This document shows, in pieces, positions 18,798-33,700 of a stretch of 64,000 nucleotides of DNA. The position numbers and the translations under genes are program-made. Each line of letters begins with the position of its first letter. The stretch's first letter is position 1. This DNA is from Lepturacanthus savala. Its lineage: Eukaryota > Chordata > Actinopteri > Scombriformes > Trichiuridae. The notes beneath the pieces are model-generated. The model saw nothing but the letters and a program-made list of their open reading frames with translations. It searched no databases and was not told where the DNA came from. Where the stretch lies: NCBI GenBank assembly GCA_030544235.1, contig CM060470.1, forward strand, positions 28,365,598 to 28,429,597, read 5' to 3'.

Positions 18798-21700
18798 TCT
18801 ATATATATCTATATATATATATATATATATTAAATCTATAAATAGCATGTGAGTTAAACTATCTGGTACCAAGTTTTTATGGTTACACTACATGACAGTC
18901 TCAATAACATCTACGGTGTTATGAGTCAACCTCAACTGCAGTAGAACTACAAACAAATGAGATCAGAACAAGCCAGTTGGTTGTCAGTTCACTTATAATT
19001 TCAGTTTTGTCTCTAATTATTTCTTTATAGTCTTATTTTATAACTGGATCAAAACTGACCCTAACAACACAAAGGTCAGAATTTCATCCAGAGCATTTTA
19101 TGAATTAGTGAAAACAATTATTTTATTTTCTTGAACTAGGGGAACCCGACAAAGTCAAAATAAGTCAAAAAAACCTTGATGCAAATAAAAAGTGTATAAG
19201 TAAATAAGTGTTTCTTATTCCTTTAAAATTTTAAACTAAATGCATAACAAATAACAAGAGGAATGTTTAAGTAAAACACAAGAGACCTCCATGTCCGTCT
19301 CACGTGGACTTTAACCCATTTAAGCCTAAGAGCCATGAAGTCTATGTCTGTCATTTTATATTTAACCCATTTAAGCCCAGACTTGCACAAGTATACCCAT
19401 AAACAAATATCAATTTATCTCATGTACAAAATTAATTTTTGGGGATTATTCTAGAGACTTCAGTTAATAAATAAATATAATAAATAGATATATACATGTC
19501 AGGGTTGAAAATCATAATAATCTAAATAAAATGACTCTTTCTGGGAGGCCTTGTCTTAACCATGTTCTCAGGAAAATGTTGATGACGTCATTGGAAACTT
19601 AATTTTTTTTTTCCCTAAAACATAAAAAGTTGTCTACTATTATGTCAGAAAAAAAGCTGTATGAGTAACTTTTTGATTTTTAAATTAACTATAAAATGAC
19701 AATCATAGACTTAAAGGCTCATAGGTTTCAGTGGGTTAACAGTCAGAAAGTAGCACAGGCTGAATGACTTAACACTTTGGTTTGCATGCAGGGAGTTTGA
19801 AGTAATATGCACAACAGAGGCAAAGGCAACCTGATGAAATAGTTTTATAATTTAATCTGCATCATCATCATGAATTTTTTACTGTTTACTCCTCGGTTTC
19901 CAGACACATTTTCTTCCACTACTTGGGAGACATCCAATCCCAGTTCTAGTCCTAAAATCCAGACTTTTCTATCTTCTATCTTTCTATCTAGATGATACCC
20001 ATTATGCCTGTTTAGCATCAGAATGAATGGTTGTGAGCATGTCATGTGACTTCACTTCTGTCGTGACTCTGAACCCCATCCAGGTCTGTGTGTCCATGGC
20101 TCGGCAGCCTGTGGTTCTGGAGATGTTGTTCCGTGCGGCGCCAGCCCAGCAGGGCTCCACCAACCTGCTGATCTTCTCCCTCCTGGTGCCGTTCATCCAC
20201 CGGGACGGAGCCATCGGGCAGCAGGCCAGAGACGCTCTGCTGCTGGTGATGGCGGCCTCGGCCACCCATGAGGCCGTGGCACGATACATAGCTGAGAACT
20301 CCTACTTCTGCCCGGTGGGTGATCCCGCTCATCAAAACAGTTTCATTTTTAAAACAAATTATGTAGTCATGGAAAGTAATGTAGTTTTGTAGAGGATGTG
20401 GTTACAAGTGATGTAACCAGTGATGCTGAATTTGTATTTATATTTGTATTTTGGATATTAATGGGATAGTTTGATTGATCTATGATTCCCATCATAGATA
20501 TACATAATAAAGGCTAGATGTATTATGGCACAGACTTGAATGTCCTAACCTGGCGGCCATCTTGCTACAGGTAAACAGCCCTGATGTATTGCAGGTAAGT
20601 GAAGCTGAGTGATCGGAACAATCTCACTCTAATCTCACTGAAAACTTGATGGATTTATACGACTTGGTTTCTTACAAATGTTAACAACTTGGTTATAGTT
20701 ATATAACTATATAATATATATAATGAATAAGTCTGCAGTGTCATAACTATATCTCTGATGTTTATAACAAACCAAACCATTTGAAATCGGCTTAAAATTG
20801 AGCAAGATTTGGTAATTTAAAAGAACATGCACCATTAAAATATATTGTTACAGGTCAGTAAACTCCTTGTAGTAAGATGGCCGCCAGTGCAGATGTTCGA
20901 CTCCATTGGCCGTCAGCGTGGATGAGACACCTAGCCTTTCTATGGATATCTATGATTCCCATAGTCATAGCAATAGGTGCTTTATCTTTTTTGTTTTGTC
21001 GATACCAGCTGTTTCAGGTGAGCTACTACTACGTGGGTAATGGTAGACCACAGCTTTGAGAGTTGCTGGATTGTGTTTTTGCTGAGTTTGATAAGGGAAA
21101 CTAAAAAAAACCATTAGCTGTGTAGCATAATTGCTGTTTCCAAATGGCTTGCTCAAACCTTTGTGATACATTTGACTGTCTTTTATTTCTCATTCATTGG
21201 AGAAAATATTAAAACACCCAAAAACCTTTACTTATGCTACAGAGTCAGGTGTGTGGTATGAGGCTTCATAAAAACCTGGCTGTAACCACTGATCCATATG
21301 GGGGGAGCTTTTTTAGAGAAGGGTTTTTCTTAACCTTTTTTTTAAATGAAATTAGATAACATTGTTTATTTATTGCTTAGTAATTTTTACTTTAATCCTT
21401 TTTCTTTTGGGAGGACAAAGCACACACAGTGAGGGTTTATACCAGGAGACTAATCGGGTTCTACATGTATGATATACACATGAAAGAGGGCCGGCTGTGG
21501 CTGAAAGGTAGAGTGGTTGTCCCCAATTTGAAGACCGTCTCCCATTCACTGCTCCTCCATGTGTCCTCAGGATACAAGATACTTAACCCCAAACTACTGC
21601 TGTAGTGAATGTGTGTGAATGATTAGATCCTACTGATGGGGGTTGTGTGAATGGGTGAATGAACACTTGCAGTGTAAAGCACTTAGTGGTCAGAAGACTA

Positions 21701-24700
21701 GAGAGGCTCTATACAAATGCAGGCCATTTACATGACTATGACCCATGCATTAATGATGCCAGCTACAAAAATAGTGTTCATTTCCATAAGCAGTTTATCA
21801 TTTAAGTATTTATCAAACTAATATGTAAAAAATGTTTGGCTCCACCTTCTCAGATGTGAGAATGTACCGTTTTTCTCTGTTTTGGATCATTGTGAATCAA
21901 TAAGTGTTGCATTAGACTCTACTTTAGGCACTCTGTTTCTAAAAGGCCTGTGAGTGGTGTAATAATGATGCATCACTAATGTGTGATAATGGAAGGGGAA
22001 GGAGATGACTATGATATTACACTGATGCTTATCTACATCCCCTCAGCCCTGTCTCAACATTTAACACTTCCTCTAACAACTTAAAAAACAAGAGTCAAAG
22101 AAGCTGGTTGTGTTGTTTGTCTTTAGTATAACTCTTTAAGCTTCTTTTACACTAGAGCTCCTAAAAGATACTTCAGATTAAAAAAAGGTTATTTTCTCAT
22201 TTTGGGATTGTGTTTGAATAGATCATTTAAAAGTCAAGACTGAACTTAGGATTTCTTGGGGTGAATATACATCACACTATCATTTTTTCAACATATTGTC
22301 ACAATCTATGAATGAGAGAGAATATAAAGGAGGGCTGTGAAGGAAATACCATGGTTTGCTGTTGTAGTTTTCTCCAGTAGCCAGTGGGTGTTACTAAGGA
22401 GTCGTATCTGCCTGTTTCTGTCTCTGCATCCACCACTGTTTAATGCTGGGGTCAGTTATCCCGTCTTTTGCTCTGTATTTCCACTGTGCTGTTAACTGGT
22501 TATACCGTAGGTGTAGGCTCAGCTATTTTCTGCCTGTCCTCCTTGTAGCAGCTTCAGTGTGACCTACTTCCTGACTAGTGTGACCAGTAGAGGAGACATC
22601 AAGGACCCAATGCTGCTTTCTGCATCACTCTCACTATTTTCTGCCTGAACATTCTCTCTCTCATGCTGCAGTCAGCCTCAGTTTCACATCATGGATGTAC
22701 TAATAGTCTTAAACCAGCATAATGGTCCTCAAGTGTTGCTCATCAAACACACAGCATCTCTTTTCTGTGTGTTTGACTGGGTTCAATCAATTATTTATTT
22801 ACACTTGCAGGATTTTTCTTGCAACATGTCCAGCAAGCAAAATTAAAAAAATATTAATGTAAACACACTAAAGCATATGTGTCCAACCCAAGGTCCGGGG
22901 ACCAAATCTGGGCCGCCACCTCATTTTTTGTGGCCCCTCAAGATCTTCACAGACTTGTGATTTATTGAGAGATGGAAAGTGAATAAATGTTTGAACTTAA
23001 TGGAGACACGCTGGTCACGTTGTCTTTGTACGACTTTGTTTAATGAGAAAATCTTTTCTCAATCAGTCACGAAGGTTGTTTAAAAACCTTATTTTCCTTT
23101 GTTGAAGTACATCTGTCATTACTTTCTTGTATCTTTAATATTTAGCATAGCAACACTAAACCATAGATTCCAATCTTTGAAACATCCATGAAATAAATCA
23201 AATAGTTAATAGTGGTTATCAGCATATTCTTGTATGAGTCTCTAGATATCTGTGATGATTTTACATGTTTTGCTGCAGCATTTTAATAATTAGACACTAA
23301 CAACAATATAACATTATTTCTGCATCAGCAGATTTTTAAATTCTGTTTAAAAATATTAGCAGATTGTCACCAGCACTATTATGAGTGGAGAGGCAATTAT
23401 CTAATATAATAACATATATAATAATAATAATACATAGATACCTATATATGATCTTTATAATTGGCTCTTTGAGGGAAACCACAACACTGATGTGACTCAG
23501 GATCAAACTGAGTTTAACTCCTCTGAACTAAAATATGTAAGGTCATTGATATGAATGTGAACTCTTCCATAATCATTGTTAGGATATATCAAGCTCATCA
23601 TTCATGTTTTTGTTGTTGTGTCTAATAGGCAGGTTCTGTAATAAATAGTCAAAGTTTTATATACAAATTAGAATAGAGAACAAGTTAGAATGTTTTTAAA
23701 GTGGTTATATTCTAAGGCACAAATTCAAACATTCAACAGATGATTTACTGTTGAAAGAGCTGTTCTTAGTTTCTGTTTCACTTTCCTCCTCCTGTATATG
23801 TTGTTTGTTTTGAATTTTGATATTATTTACCTGGGTGGGTCTTTTTCTACATGTAATCTTACGACCTTCACTTACCTTCAATACATCAGCTCAGTTTATT
23901 TCCCTGTAGCAAGATGGCCGCCAGGTGAGGACATGGAGTCTGTGCTGTAACTTAGCCTTTAATATTTCCATGTGCTAGATTCACTCATTCCAACTCCACG
24001 TGTTTTCACTTTAAAACCTGGAGTCTTCAGCCCTGATGCTGACACCACTAGAGGCAATTTCTCAGATTTTATTTACTCTCTCTGGAGACACAAAAGGCTT
24101 TGTACTACTTTTCCACATGTGTACTCCTTAGAACATGTGAACACACTTTGGTAGGTGAAACTAGTGGAGTTCTGCTTTCACACCTTTTCATGGCTCCTGG
24201 TTGGAAGAGTTGAAGTTGGATCACCAGTCCTAGCTGAAACCTCTCTGTCTCCTCAGGTGCTGGCCACAGGCCTCAGCGCCCTCTACTCCTCTTTGCCTAG
24301 GAAGATCGAGGTACGAGGTGACGACTGGCATGCCCTGAGGCGGGAGGACTGGATGGGTGTGTCTTCCCTTGTGCTGTTCATGAACTCGCTGGAGTTCTGC
24401 AACGCTGTGGTGCAGGTGGCCCATCCCCTGGTTCGCTCTCAGCTCCTGGACTACCTCCATAACGGCTTCCTGGTACCTGTGATGGGTCCCGCCCTGCATA
24501 AGGTAGGAAAGTGGCACATGCAGCAGCCCTCGGAATAACAATGCGTGAGATCAAAAGTGATGAGTAAGGTATTTATTTGTTTGGTACTTGATGATCCTTA
24601 CTTCACTGTGAAACTGGTTAGGAACATACAAAACACAAATACAAAAAAATTAATTGCAGGCTTCGGCGATTATCAGTAAACGGCAGCAACAGGTTCCTTC

Positions 24701-27700
24701 AAAACAAACAATAGTGCAGCGGCACAAATATCCACTTTGTCACGTAATACACAAAAGAAGAGAAAACAATCAAAATATAACCAAAATCTTCACCAGAAAA
24801 ACAAACCATCTTACCTGGTCGCCACGATGCTGCAGCAGCAGCTGCTGGTAGATGTGTTAACCAGCAATACCTCGACAGACAACATAACTTCCGGGTCAAT
24901 AAATGTAGATTAAATAGAAAAAATAAACAAATCAAAACCAAATAAATTGGCATCTTCTTTTTAATTGAAACTTTTGACTTTTAATACAGGGCTCATATTC
25001 TGTATTGTATTAGAAACAAGGATAAAAAAATGTTTGGGAGCTCTGAGTCTGACTAAATGTAATGTTTTCAGAAGGACAAAATGATGAGTTTCAAATTATT
25101 TTCTGCAACACATTGCACATTAGAAACCATCTGCATTGCTAGATTTTTTTTACAAGGAGTATGTGACCAGGACAGGGTGGTCCTGGTGTACCACACATTA
25201 TTATTTGCTCCATTTAACATGGACTACTCTGTAACTCTCTTGAGTTTATAGGAGCTGTGGATGTATATTTGCAGATTAAGAACATTTGTGTGTACAGATT
25301 AGTTTTCTTCACCTGATGAATCATAGTAAGACAGCGATTTCACAATGTACGAAACTGTCTTATTGCATGTTCTTAATCTTAGATGTAATCATAAGATGTC
25401 ACAAAACCTTTAAGTTTATGCAGTTTTAAGAGAATTTTCTGTTTCTAGTCGTCGGTGGACGAGATGATCGCCAGCACAGCATACCTAGATCTTTTCCTGC
25501 GCAGCGTGACGGAGACGTCCCTTCTCAAAACCTTCCTGCGCTTCATCCTGCTGCATCGCCACGACAACGACACCATCCTGGACACACTGCTCACACGCAT
25601 CAGCAGCAACTCAAGGGTGTGTGACATCTCAGATGAAGCTGGTAGTGTGGGTGATGAGTGGGCTGTGGGAAAAACAAATGGCCTGAAAACAAGCCAAACA
25701 CAATACAGAAGTTTTATTAAGTTTTATTTAGAGCAAACAAAGAGCAAGTTTCATGCAGTTTGCTGCTTCCACTGATTGTCGTACATGTTGTAATTGGTCA
25801 AATAACCCACAGTGAAATGCATGCACACAGTTCTGTAAATTCCAAAAACCTTAATAACTAGGAAACAATTATGTAAACGTCCCATATCTGGGATTTAGTT
25901 GAAGATTTTATACCCCTAACATGATATATTTGCAATTTAAAATACAAACTTTCAACTACATTTTTTGTCTGTCTATAAATATTCATGAGCCTCTTTTCTG
26001 AATGGGCCATTTTTGCTTGGAAGACTGAAAAAGGTGTGTGTTAGGTCAGGGTTAGACATCAAAAAGTCAAGGAAGTACAAGCGTCTTTAAACCTGCATTT
26101 CTCAATTTTTTCTGAGAGTTTGATTCATAAGACAGGTTTTATATAACTCCTAGACCTTATCTAGTCCTTATCTAAAACATAAAAGATATATACATGATAG
26201 ATGAAGAAAAACCTTCTGAGCAGAACACAGAGCAGCTCGTCACTAAAATGAGAATAGCTGCTCCACCTTAAGAACACTGTTTATTTCTACAGGATCAGGC
26301 AAAATATATAGATTAGAATTATATTATTTGCCCATGTCAAAAGTCAAATAGGTTTGTATATATATCATCTGTCTTTGGACAATTAATTTTCTAACTGCAT
26401 TTTTGATCTCTGTTGCAGCTCTGCATGGTATCACTGAGCCTCTTCAGGACTCTTCTCTCCTTGAACTGCGAAGACATCATGCTGCAGCTTGTTCTCAGGT
26501 ATGTCTGAGCACATCTGAAGGGTAATTTCTTCAAATTGTATATATTTATCATCATTTTTTGCAAAACATGTAAGAAATATCTTGTTTACAGTGATTGAAT
26601 CTGTCTCTAGGAGTTCCACAGCATACAATTCTACTGCAAAAGCATCCACACCCCTTATGTTACAACCACAAACTTAAATGTATTTCATTGTATATGCAAA
26701 CTACTGGAATGTGAAGTGGAAGAAATACATGGTGTTCAAGATTTTTTACAAATATAAATGCATATGTATTCATCCCCTTTACCCTAATTAAAATCCAGTA
26801 CCACCAGCTGCCTTCAGGAATCACCTAATTAGTAAATAGTTCATCTGTGTGCGTTTCAGTCTACGTATAAATTCAGGTGTTGTGTGAAGGCCTCAGAGGT
26901 TTGTTAGAGAACATTAATGCAGAAACAGCATCATGAAGAACGAGAAACACTGACAGGCCGGCCAGGGAAGGCATTATTCAGAGAAGCAGCCAAAAGACTG
27001 GAGGAGTATCAGCTCAGGTGGGAAAATCATTAAAATTATCCCACCTGAAAATCTGGCTTTTACTGGAGGATGGAAAGGAGAAAGCTATTGTTGAAATAAA
27101 TAAGGTGGAGGTTAACCTTCCACAAAACGACAACCCTAAACATTCAGCCAGTGCTACAGTCGTTTTGATCAGAGCAAATTGATGTTAGAATGGGCCAATC
27201 ATAGTCCAGACCTAAAAGTTGTCACCAGACTTTGACAACACTGGAAAGTTGCTCTTCATCGACTATTTTGTAAAGAGGAATGGGTAAAAACAAGACTGTT
27301 AGTCTATAACATAAAATTGCAATAAAATAAATTTAATTTAAAAATGTGAAAAAAGTCAAGGGGATTTAATACTTTTGTAAGGCACTGTATTTATTCATCC
27401 GCGGATTTGCATATTGATAAAATGTTCTTTTGACTTGTGAAATATGAATGAAGTCCAACATCCTCAATGCCCCTTTCAAAACTTTTATAGTTCTCATAAA
27501 ATCTTTTGGATGAGAGCCATGACTAAAACGGTGAATCCAGTTTATATTTGATCACCAGGATGACTGACAATCAGGATTGGCACGATAACTAGAGTAGAGA
27601 TTTTCAAATGTCTTTCATCGTAGAGCCTGAATAAGCTGCACACCTGGTGAAATTCAATGAAAGGTGTCGGTGTTTGTTTGGGTGTATTAGGTATCTGCTG

Positions 27701-30700
27701 CCCTGTACCCATGTGATGCTGAGTCAGCGTCGTGCCATCAGGGAAACAGACATGTACGGGAAGTCAGCAGACAAGTTCCTGGCACTGATTCCTGAATGCT
27801 GCCGGCTGGCTGCAGCCTCTGCTGAGCGGGAAGAGGAACCTGTGTTCTGGGGCAAAGGTGAGCAGCAAACACCTGTGGCAAATGAATATTTGTATAGGAT
27901 GTAATATGAAGAAGGTCTTACTGCATCCGTCTATAAAGTCTAGTTTATATGTTTATGTACGTAGCTACGCCGTCGACCCAGACCCCTGCTGCAACTTCAA
28001 CCCCCTCTCTTAATCTACTAAAAACTAAATAGTTTTAATAAGGATGGTACTGTTCAAAATAATAGCAGTAAATAGCAGTATGTTTAAAAACATGAGTAAA
28101 AGCACTTATAATCATCTTTGTTTTGAGGCATTGGGAACACTGCATTTTATATGCTAAATCAAAACGTGAAGAAAATGTGTCAATTTGCTTTATTACTTTT
28201 ACAGAAAAGGAAGAAAAATGAAGATTAGGCTGCATTTTCTTTACAAACCTTAATTTTCTTCTTAATTATCATTCCTGTGACTCACTAAAGTAATATTTAG
28301 TTGTTATGACCATGGTTTCTGAGACCTGAGATCTGTGTTGTAGGAGTCAATCAACTTCTGGCAACTATGAATCTGTATTTCAGATTGGCAAAACCAATAA
28401 ATTCAGATGAATTCTGAGGCTGAAACACCTGTTGATAGGAACCAGAAGTTGGTTGAGTCCATGCAGCACAGATGTGAAGCAGGTCTCAGAATCTGAGCTT
28501 ACACAACTAAATATTACTGTAGTGATTCACAGGAATCATAAATTCTAAAGATTTTTCAGTTCATACAGTAAATATTTGAGTTTGTAAAGAAACACTCAGG
28601 CACTGCTGATTATTTGAACAGCCTAATATTAATTATTATTCATTAAAATAATATGCAAATTAAAAATCATATTAAGGATTTTGACTTTACTCATGTTTTT
28701 AAACACACTGCTGTTATATTGAACACAACTGTAAGTTGCTGCATAATGTGTCAGGGGCTTTTGTTTCACCCCAGAAATCTTTGGGGCTTATTTGTGTTTA
28801 GTGCCCAAGTTTAATGAAAAGGACCCAGATATGTTTCTTTAATTTGAGAGCATTGTGGATGTAAATCAGTGGTCTGACGCAGACAGGATTTTAATGCTTC
28901 AGTGCGTCTTACTAGGAGGCTCAGGACTCTGCATTCAGTGCTGCTGATTGTTTGAATTATTTTAAGGTCAAATCTTCTGTTTTGAAAACTTACGATTTGG
29001 TCCCTGAAGCTTATCAGCAAAAATTCAAGAATTGGAAACAAGACGATAGGCAGACAAATGTTAAATTTGCTGGTGACTTTAATGGCTGGTGTTCCACCGC
29101 TAATGTTACTGATTTAAAAAGTCTTTGAATTAATGTTATTAGAGAAATTTATTTAGCCCAGTTGGTCAAATGAGTATTATGACCAGGCAAAAAAAAGGTC
29201 TGGTAGAAGGAGAAAAAAAATTGGGTAAAAGGGAAAATGTGTTATTTATCCCTCTATTGCATGAAATATTACTTGGCCATGGTAAAAAAAATGCATTGAA
29301 TGTTTTTTTTTTACTTAAAATGGCCTAAATAATAGATATATTTAAGAAGAATAAGAAAAAGTTGTAAACATAGTCTCAGGATAGTTTCATGCTATGTAAG
29401 TCAATGCAACTCCATCAGGTTTTATACACTAGGAATTTTACATATTTGCATATTGTTGACATATGGAAACAAATATTTTTTTTAGCATATTAGAAAAAGA
29501 AAAAATATATGTACAATTAAATGAAAAAAAGGTTTACCACAGACAGTCAGTTCAGGTTTTTTTGTTACTATTTTTATTTTTATTGATACAGCATTCATGT
29601 GGACAGCAATTAAGAACTGTGAACATGACAACACTTTGAATCGTTGAATTTGTAATGTTGTGTTCTCTTGTTGTTCTCTGTCTTCCTGCAGTCCTGAACA
29701 GCCCCAGCTCAGAGTCTCCAGCCAGACCCAGCACGCCGTCCCGCTTGTCCTTATTCATCCGCCAGCAGAGCAGTGGAGGCGGATCAGGAGGTCCCTCTAC
29801 ACCCACCACCATGGACCCCATGCAGCCGGGTCCCACCAGCTCTCACCCACTGACCCCCAACAGCCCCATGCACCAGCAGGCCCACACAGAGAGCCTGGAC
29901 TGGGACTCGGGGTACCTGGACTACCTGAAAGACGCCCGGCGAGGCATCGAGCTGTGCTCCTGGGCCTGTCGTGACTGGTCGGCTCCTTATGATGGAGAAA
30001 ACCCCTCCCCGACAGCGGCCCCTCCACCTCCTCCTCCTGCCACTGCCGCTTCCTCCATGGCCATGTTCCCTGAACACTTCTCACTGCAGCAGGGAGGAAG
30101 CGGCACCACGCCACCGGGTCAGCAGAGGGCGGCTGTGGTGGCGGCGGCACGGTCCGAGTGGAGCAGCTCGGAGCGGGACAGCGGTGAGTGGGACGTCACC
30201 ATCGGCAAAAACAACTGCATCAGCCTCACGCCGCGCTCCAAGAAACGCAGCCTGCAGAGGGAGGAGCCACTGCCCAAACCCGTACCTCCTCTTGTCCCTT
30301 CTTCCTCGTCCACTTTATCTGCTTCCCACCCCGCCTCGTCTCCCAGTCCTCACATCCCGGCCTCCACCATCGCCGTCAGTTACCAGGCCGTCTACAACGG
30401 AACGGCGGGGACGGGGGACAGCTGCTCGGACAGTCGGGATAGAGGACTGGAGGTGAAGAAGGTGAAGAGAGACCTGGGCTCGCAGCAGTATTTGGATGAA
30501 AACGCCAATCAAAACGGATCCCTGGTCACCTGCTCCTCCCAAAGCTGCTCCACCCTCCCACAGTCCATGTTCAGCAACAGTGACATGAACAATGCCAAAC
30601 CTCTTTGCCCAAACCAGAGCTCCATCCCCCAGCCCATGTCGGACGACTCAAATCCGCTCGGTGCGTCCCCAGATCTTCCAGAAGCCGAACAGACGCAACA

Positions 30701-33700
30701 GTCCGTGGAGAGTCTCATCGAGGAGCTGCTGGAGCAGGCTCCAGGAGACCCCCAGCTCCCCAACGACTCCAACGGCCAGGGCATCAGTATCGAGGCCTTC
30801 ACCCAGGAGCTGAGGGAGCTGGAGGACCTAGTGAGAGAGCGCAGCAGAGCGGCCAGCCAGCAGGACGATGGCACCAGAGCTGCCATGACCACGGAGAGGC
30901 AGGACGAGGAGCCCAAGCAGCCCTCGGCCCTGGAGGCCAAGCTGACCGGTGACTCTAAGGCAGACGGGTCTGTGGTGGGAGTCTGCAGTCCTGCCAGACC
31001 ACTAAACCAGCCCTCCTCCCAGCCATACACAGGTCAGTGGTCAGAGATGGCTGTCTGTTACTTAATGAGTTGGTCTAATCCAGAGATGTCAAACTCAGTT
31101 TCATCCTGCGTCACATCAGTGTTCTGGTTTCCCTCAAAGAGCCAATTATAAAGATCATATATATGTATCTATATATTATTATTATATATGTTATTACATT
31201 AGATAATTGCCTCTCCATTCATAATAGTGCTGGTGACAATTTTCAGATTTTAAACAGAATTCTAAATTATGCTGATCCAGAAATAATGTCATGTTGCGTT
31301 GGTGTCTAATTATTAAAATGAGGTGGTGGCAGATTTGGCCCCAGGGCCTTGGGTTGGGACACATATGGTCTAGAGTGTGGGTGTCATACTGTGGTCCTAA
31401 AGGGCCAGTGTGGGTGCAGATTTTTGTTCTAACCAGGCATTAACACTCCTGATTCTACTAATGAGGGTCCTTAGCAATGGATCTAGTGGGCTAGTAAAAT
31501 CAGGTGTGTAACTCCTTGGTTGGAACAAAAGCCTGCATCTACACCGGCCCTCCAGGACTGGAGTTTGACACATGTGCTTTAATGCATCAAAAAAGTCTTT
31601 TACAGAGACCATGAGGCAGTCTGTCTATGAGATCTGCCACCATGTACCAGCTATGGGTTTTTATCTCGTTCCTTGAAAGACTAAAGTGATGAGTTCTACC
31701 TTATTCAGAAACACCACACTCATTATAGAGCAAAAGGCACTTGTCACCAAGCTGAGATTAAGTCCTCGTTTTGTTAAACTTCTTAATTTGGAAACACAGT
31801 CTTAAATCAGCAAAACAAGTAACCTAATCTCAGGAATCAGCCTGTGGTTGGATCTCAGCCCCAGTTCACTCCCATTCAGCCGAGTCTACTTTACCATATG
31901 TGTTTCCTCAGTCTCCGTCTCTGTCTGCAGGTCCGTTCATGATGGTTCTGTTTTCCAAGCTGGAGAACATGCTCCAGAACTCTCTGTACGTCAACATCCT
32001 GCTGACGGGCATCGTGGCCCAGCTGGCCTGCTACCCTCAGCCCCTCCTCCGCTCCTTCCTGCTCAACACCAACATGGTCTTCCAGCCCAGCGTCAAGTCA
32101 CTGATCCAGGTAGGTGACCTGGTGGCTTAGGAAATGACTGATACCTTCCACTGGTAACCGTCCAATGTATAGTGTTGCTACATCTTCATTTTTCTAAAAA
32201 GCTGTGATATAAAATCCATGTTTTATAGTTAGGCATGAAAAGGGGGCTTTTATTTTGGAAAGATATATAATTTATGAGGTCACATGACCAGGATATCCCA
32301 TTTGCCAGTCCCTTTTTCTTATTTGACATGTGAGCATCATTGTCTCACAACCAAAGCTTGTATTTTATTCAGTGATTTGGAAAATTTTCACTAAATAAAA
32401 GGTAAGAGGTAAAGGTAAAAGGTAAGAAAACTTTAAATTTTTTCTTAACATTTAATTACATTTTAATGTTATAAGATTTAAGATTGTTTTTAAATAGGCT
32501 AAAAAAAATATTCATTTCCATATGGCAACAATATGCAAATATGTAAAATTCCTAGTTCCATACAACCTAATGGAGTTGACATGCATTGCATGAAACTATT
32601 CTGAGACTGTTTACAACCCTTTCTTATATTTTTTAATATATCTATTACTTAGGCCATTGACTTAAGTAGTAAAAACATCCAAAACATGTTTTACCATGTC
32701 TAATATTTTATGTAATAGAGGGTTAAAACAGGTGCTTGCTACACTCTGGGCAAAGTAGATTTGGAATAATTTTTAGTTTCCTGGTTTTAAGCAGAGCTGT
32801 CCTCTTCCAGCCCACCTCACTTCTGCACTGGTTTCTGTTCCAATTACATCATGCCCACAATGATTTTTAATTTATTTTTTTATTTAGTACCTCAGTTTTA
32901 ACAGGACTCCAAGCCTCATGAAGTTTACTGACCACATTATGATGTTTTAATTTGGAGGAACTTGGCTTTTTCTGTTGTTTGATTATCAGGACACAACTTA
33001 GAACTGACTAAGGAATCCCTGAAAGTGATCAACTGCGATCTGTCCCCAGGTTCTGGGTTCTGTGAAGAACCGTATCGAGGCGTTCGCTGCCTCCCATGAG
33101 GACTTCCCTGCCATGCTGAAGAAAGCCCAGCAGTACCTGGTGGCCCGAGGCAAAGTGGACTGGTCTGACTCCCCCGCTGTCCCCACCCTGCGGCGCTCTG
33201 ATTCACTGGGTGAGAACATGGTGTCATATGATTTGATGAGAATATTCTGCTGCACTTCAACACATCCGTTTACTTCTGTTCTTCTATTTGAGTAGATATG
33301 CAGTGAATCAGTTAATAATCAAGGACTAAAACATATAATTATTAATTAAAGCAAGTAGCTGTGTCTATAAGATATTTGTGGATTTAAAAATGTTTTTTTA
33401 ATTAAATCTTTAACTTGTAATATTAATATTTTTAGTTTTTAATATTTTTTAATAGTGCTGTCAGCCGATTAAAAAATTAATCAAATTAATTACAGGATTT
33501 TGTAATTAATTAATTGAATTAATCACATTTTAATGTCATATCTGCTAAAGGTCTCCTGATAAAGAATTTGAATTCTAGGATATTAAAAAATTGTAGTACA
33601 TGACTAATCAATTGAATACAGTAAGAAGAGAAGATCTGAAATCCATTTTTTTTATTGGTGAACTGTGCTTCATGAATTAAATCCAAAAGTAAAGGTCCAG

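Larger units (their letters stand above)
20315..24256 (+). other. fhip1b intron 4 (contents)
   Basis: Contains the element at 20475-20970, the SINE-like repeat at 21487-21733, the hAT-like repeat at 22875-23532 and the fragment at 23860-23975. No extra exon is recognised. Confidence 0.5.

Noticed and set aside
20551..20610. Possible extra fhip1b exon between CTACAG and a gtaagt donor
   Set aside because: It falls in the inverted-repeat element, has no homology, and exons 4 and 5 already join in phase.
31033..31151. C-terminal extension of the fhip1b exon 9 open frame
   Set aside because: The donor ACAG|gtcagt at 31032 joins in phase to exon 10 exactly as in human FHIP1B; the extra codons run into a hAT-like repeat.
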